Shown: positions 23,200 through 25,613 of the stretch, piece by piece
How positions within the stretch are numbered: the stretch's first letter is position 1
Layout: every line of letters begins with the position of its first letter
NCBI GenBank assembly: GCA_035576205.1
Contig: DATLWR010000106.1
Span: forward strand, 1 to 25,613
DNA from: DATLWR01 sp035576205
GTDB taxonomy: Bacteria; Pseudomonadota; Zetaproteobacteria; Mariprofundales; Mariprofundaceae
Reading direction: 5' to 3'
DNA: 25,613 nt
Translations under genes and position numbers: made by a program
Notes under the pieces: model-generated
Told to the model about the DNA's origin: nothing
Seen by the model: only the letters and a program-made list of their open reading frames with translations
Databases searched by the model: none

Positions 23200-23543
23200 G
23201 GTCGTTCCAGATCCTTCAGCAGCTGCAGCACCCGGCCGCTGTCGTCGAACGCCTTGTCCCAGGCGAAATGGATGGCGGGGATGCGGCAACGCGGCATCGC
23301 GCGCCTGAGTTCATGCTCGAAATGGGGCTTCATGCGCTCCAGACCCGCCATGCAGCCCTTCACATCTTCCTCGTTGAAGCGATGCACCCATACATTCAGC
23401 GTGTGATGACCCTTCGAGGGCTCCACGCGCGTGATGCTGACCCCCTGCAGGCGCGGATCGGAGATATCGCGCAGCATCAGCGTGGCAAGCAGGCGCTGGA
23501 TGTCGGCATGCAGCCGACGCTGATTGGCGGTGGTGGCACGCAT
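23196..23543 (-). CDS. rbfA: 30S ribosome-binding factor A
   Basis: RbfA helps 16S rRNA 5'-end maturation and cold adaptation by binding the 30S subunit. The 115-residue protein has the KH-like fold pattern: an N-terminal helix (NQRRLHADIQRLLATLMLRD), DPRLQGVSITRVEPS, LNVWVHRF and the C-terminal AIHFAWDKAFDDSGRVLQLL. The start at ATG 23543 lies 10 bp after the infB stop and directly after AAAGG. The frame runs 12 codons further to a TTG that overlaps infB without a ribosome site. It is coupled to nrnA by an ATGA overlap. Confidence 0.93.
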   Translation of the reverse strand: MRATTANQRRLHADIQRLLATLMLRDISDPRLQGVSITRVEPSKGHHTLNVWVHRFNEEDVKGCMAGLERMKPHFEHELRRAMPRCRIPAIHFAWDKAFDDSGRVLQLLKDLERP

Positions 23544-23553
23544 CCTTTCGATC

Positions 23554-25613
23554 TTAGAGGGTGGCCGCGATTTCCTCAACCACGTAGAACTCGAAGGTAT
23601 CGCCCGCCTTGACGTCGTTGAACTTGTCGACGCCGATACCGCACTCGTAGCCCGTCTTCACCTCGCGGACATCGTCCTTGAAGCGACGCAAACTGGCCAG
23701 CTTGCCGTCGTAGATCAGCACACCGTCGCGCAGCACGCGCACATTGGCGCCACGGGTCACGACACCGTCGGTAACATACGAACCGGCCACGGCACCGATC
23801 TTCGGCACCTGGAACACCTCGCGCACCTCGGCCGTACCGATGACCTTCTCGCGCAGCTCCGGCGACAGCACGCCGGCCATGGCCGCCTTGATGTCGTCGA
23901 TGGCGTCGTAGATCACCTTGTAGAAGCGAACATCCACGCCTTCGGTTTCGGCCAGCTTCTTGGCCTTGGTCTCCGGACGCACGTTGAAGCCGATGATGAT
24001 GGCATTGGCGGCGGACGCGAGCATGACGTCGGACTCGGTAATGCCGCCGATCGCCTTGTGCACCACCTTGACCTGCACCTCGTCAGTGCCGGCCTTGGCC
24101 AGAGACTCGGCCATCGCTTCCACGGAGCCGGTCACGTCGCCCTTGATCAGTACCGGCACTTCCTTCATGCCGCTCTGCATGGAGGCAAACAGTTCGTCGA
24201 GGCTGGCGCGCTTCTGGCCCATGGCGCCCTTCTCGCGCTCGACATCCAGACGGTAGCTGACGATGTCGCGAGCCTGACGCTCGGTCTCCACGGAGATGAT
24301 CTCCTGGCCGGCCTCCGGCACCGACTCCAGACCCAGCAGCTCGAACGGGATCGACGGACCAGCGGTGCGATGCTGCACGGCATTCTCGTCGACGATGGCG
24401 CGGATACGGCCCATGACGGAACCGACAACGACGATGTCGCCCTGCTTGAAGGTGCCGTTCTGCACCAGCACGGTGGCCACCGGACCACGACCGCGATCCA
24501 GGCGCGACTCGATGACGATACCGCGACCGCGACGCTCCGGATTGGCCTTCAGTTCCAGCACCTCGGTCTGCAGAGCCAGCATTTCCAGCAGGTCGTCGAG
24601 ACCCAGGCCGGTCTTCGCCGATACCGGCACGAAAATGGTCTGGCCGCCCCACTCCTCGGGAATGAGTTCATGCTCGGAGAGCTGACGCTTGACCATCTCC
24701 GGATCGGCGCCCTCCTTGTCCATCTTGTTGATCGCCACGATGATCGGCACGCCGGCCGCCTTGGCATGATTCAGCGCCTCGACAGTCTGCGGCTTCACAC
24801 CATCGTCGGCTGCGACCACCAGCACCGCCACGTCGGTCAGTTTCGCGCCACGGGCACGCAGGCCGGTGAACGCCTCATGGCCCGGCGTATCGATGAATAC
24901 CACGCGATCGCCACTCTCCAGCTTCACCATGTAGGCGCCGATATGCTGCGTGATACCGCCGGCTTCGCCTTCTGCAACACGCGCCTTGCGCAGTGCATCG
25001 AGGATCGAGGTCTTGCCGTGGTCGACGTGGCCCATCACCACCACCACTGGCGGACGCGGCTTCAGCTTCGACTCATCGTCTTCGGTCTCCGCGATCAGAA
25101 CATCCTCGACGGCAGCCGCATTGATCACCTTCGGCTTGTGGCCGAACTCCTCGACGATCAGCACGGCCGTATCGGCATCGATGCTCTCGTTCACCGTCGT
25201 CGGCTGGCCCATCTCGAACAGCTTCTTGACCAGATCAGCACCCTTCACCGCCATGCGGCTGGCCAGCTCCGAAACCACGATCGGATCGGTAATCTCGACC
25301 TCGCGCACCACGAAATCCTGGTGATCCTTGGTAATCTTGTGCCGGCGGCGATCGCCGCGAGCCAAACGCGACATGCGGTCGAGCTCGTCCTCGGTCATCA
25401 CCTCGTGGCGCTTCTCGGAATAGGCACGCCGTGCGGCCTTCTCAGCCGGCGACAGACGACGCTGCGGACGTGCGCCTCCCGGACCGCCTGCGCCTCCCGG
25501 GCCACCGGGACCGCGTTTGCGACCAGCCGCTTCACCCGGCGCACCCGGAACCGGTGTTTGCGGCGAAACAGCAACCGACGGCGCGCGGCGCGGCGCACCG
25601 GGACCACCCGGGC
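23554..25613 (-). CDS. infB: Translation initiation factor IF-2 (N-terminus beyond the window)
   Basis: IF-2 is the GTPase that places initiator tRNA on the 30S subunit. The visible part, about 686 codons, contains a Gly/Pro/Arg/Ala-rich low-complexity linker (25402-25613), an IF2_N module (about 25160-25330, ELASRMAVKGADLVKKLF), the GTPase domain with G1 GHVDHGKTS (about 25006-25032), GGITQH, DTPGHEAF, NKMDKEGADP and VSAKTGLGL, and the IF-2 domains II-IV to the TAA at 23554-23556. The frame stays open to the right edge, so the start lies outside. The gene heads the minus-strand unit infB-rbfA-nrnA-truB-ppi; nusA, rimP or a neighbour is expected upstream, beyond the window. Confidence 0.97.
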   Translation of the reverse strand, partial: PGGPGAPRRAPSVAVSPQTPVPGAPGEAAGRKRGPGGPGGAGGPGGARPQRRLSPAEKAARRAYSEKRHEVMTEDELDRMSRLARGDRRRHKITKDHQDFVVREVEITDPIVVSELASRMAVKGADLVKKLFEMGQPTTVNESIDADTAVLIVEEFGHKPKVINAAAVEDVLIAETEDDESKLKPRPPVVVVMGHVDHGKTSILDALRKARVAEGEAGGITQHIGAYMVKLESGDRVVFIDTPGHEAFTGLRARGAKLTDVAVLVVAADDGVKPQTVEALNHAKAAGVPIIVAINKMDKEGADPEMVKRQLSEHELIPEEWGGQTIFVPVSAKTGLGLDDLLEMLALQTEVLELKANPERRGRGIVIESRLDRGRGPVATVLVQNGTFKQGDIVVVGSVMGRIRAIVDENAVQHRTAGPSIPFELLGLESVPEAGQEIISVETERQARDIVSYRLDVEREKGAMGQKRASLDELFASMQSGMKEVPVLIKGDVTGSVEAMAESLAKAGTDEVQVKVVHKAIGGITESDVMLASAANAIIIGFNVRPETKAKKLAETEGVDVRFYKVIYDAIDDIKAAMAGVLSPELREKVIGTAEVREVFQVPKIGAVAGSYVTDGVVTRGANVRVLRDGVLIYDGKLASLRRFKDDVREVKTGYECGIGVDKFNDVKAGDTFEFYVVEEIAATL

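Overview
The window is about 25.6 kb of compact, GC-rich bacterial chromosome with some twenty protein genes and no tRNA, rRNA or CRISPR array that I could see. The gene set (GlgB, GlgC, DgcZ-like, SixA-like, BipA, TcdA) is proteobacterial. A DHH-family NrnA-like gene lies between rbfA and truB, which argues against a typical beta- or gammaproteobacterium and fits a deeper-branching lineage such as Zetaproteobacteria or delta-type groups. That placement is inference only.

Region 1 (1-284) is a scar or island edge. It holds the last 57 codons of an AT-rich gene (about 38% GC, far below the rest of the window) and a short GGGGACAGTTTACTTATTT-type sequence of a kind I associate with Y1/REP-type transposase genes. 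Region 2 (285-1663) is a short CPA2-type cation:proton antiporter, then an intergenic block of four back-to-back hairpins.

Region 3 (1664-11744) is a divergent storage-glucan locus. On the minus strand are pgm (phosphoglucomutase) and glgB (branching enzyme). On the plus strand are glgC (ADP-glucose pyrophosphorylase), a GH57 glycoside hydrolase, malQ (4-alpha-glucanotransferase), tatD (metal-dependent hydrolase) and tcdA (t6A dehydratase). Together they make glucose-1-phosphate and ADP-glucose and then branch, trim and rearrange the glucan. Glycogen synthase (glgA) and phosphorylase (glgP) are not in the window.

Region 4 (11794-17821) is a mixed block: an exported AcpA/PLC-family phosphoesterase with a Pho-box-like site upstream, a CZB-GGDEF diguanylate cyclase resembling zinc-sensing DgcZ, a membrane-anchored alpha/beta hydrolase, a Yip1-like membrane protein, a membrane-anchored metallophosphoesterase, a 60-residue membrane protein and a SixA-like phosphatase with Gln in place of the RHG arginine.

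Region 5 (17908-25613) is translation and housekeeping: map, typA/bipA and, on the minus strand, the tightly packed chain infB-rbfA-nrnA-truB-ppi. Three of its four junctions overlap; infB and rbfA are 10 nt apart. The cyclophilin at the end of the chain has two well-placed starts, one with and one without an N-terminal membrane/export segment. typA and ppi converge on two strong terminators separated by a perfect 16-bp tandem duplication.
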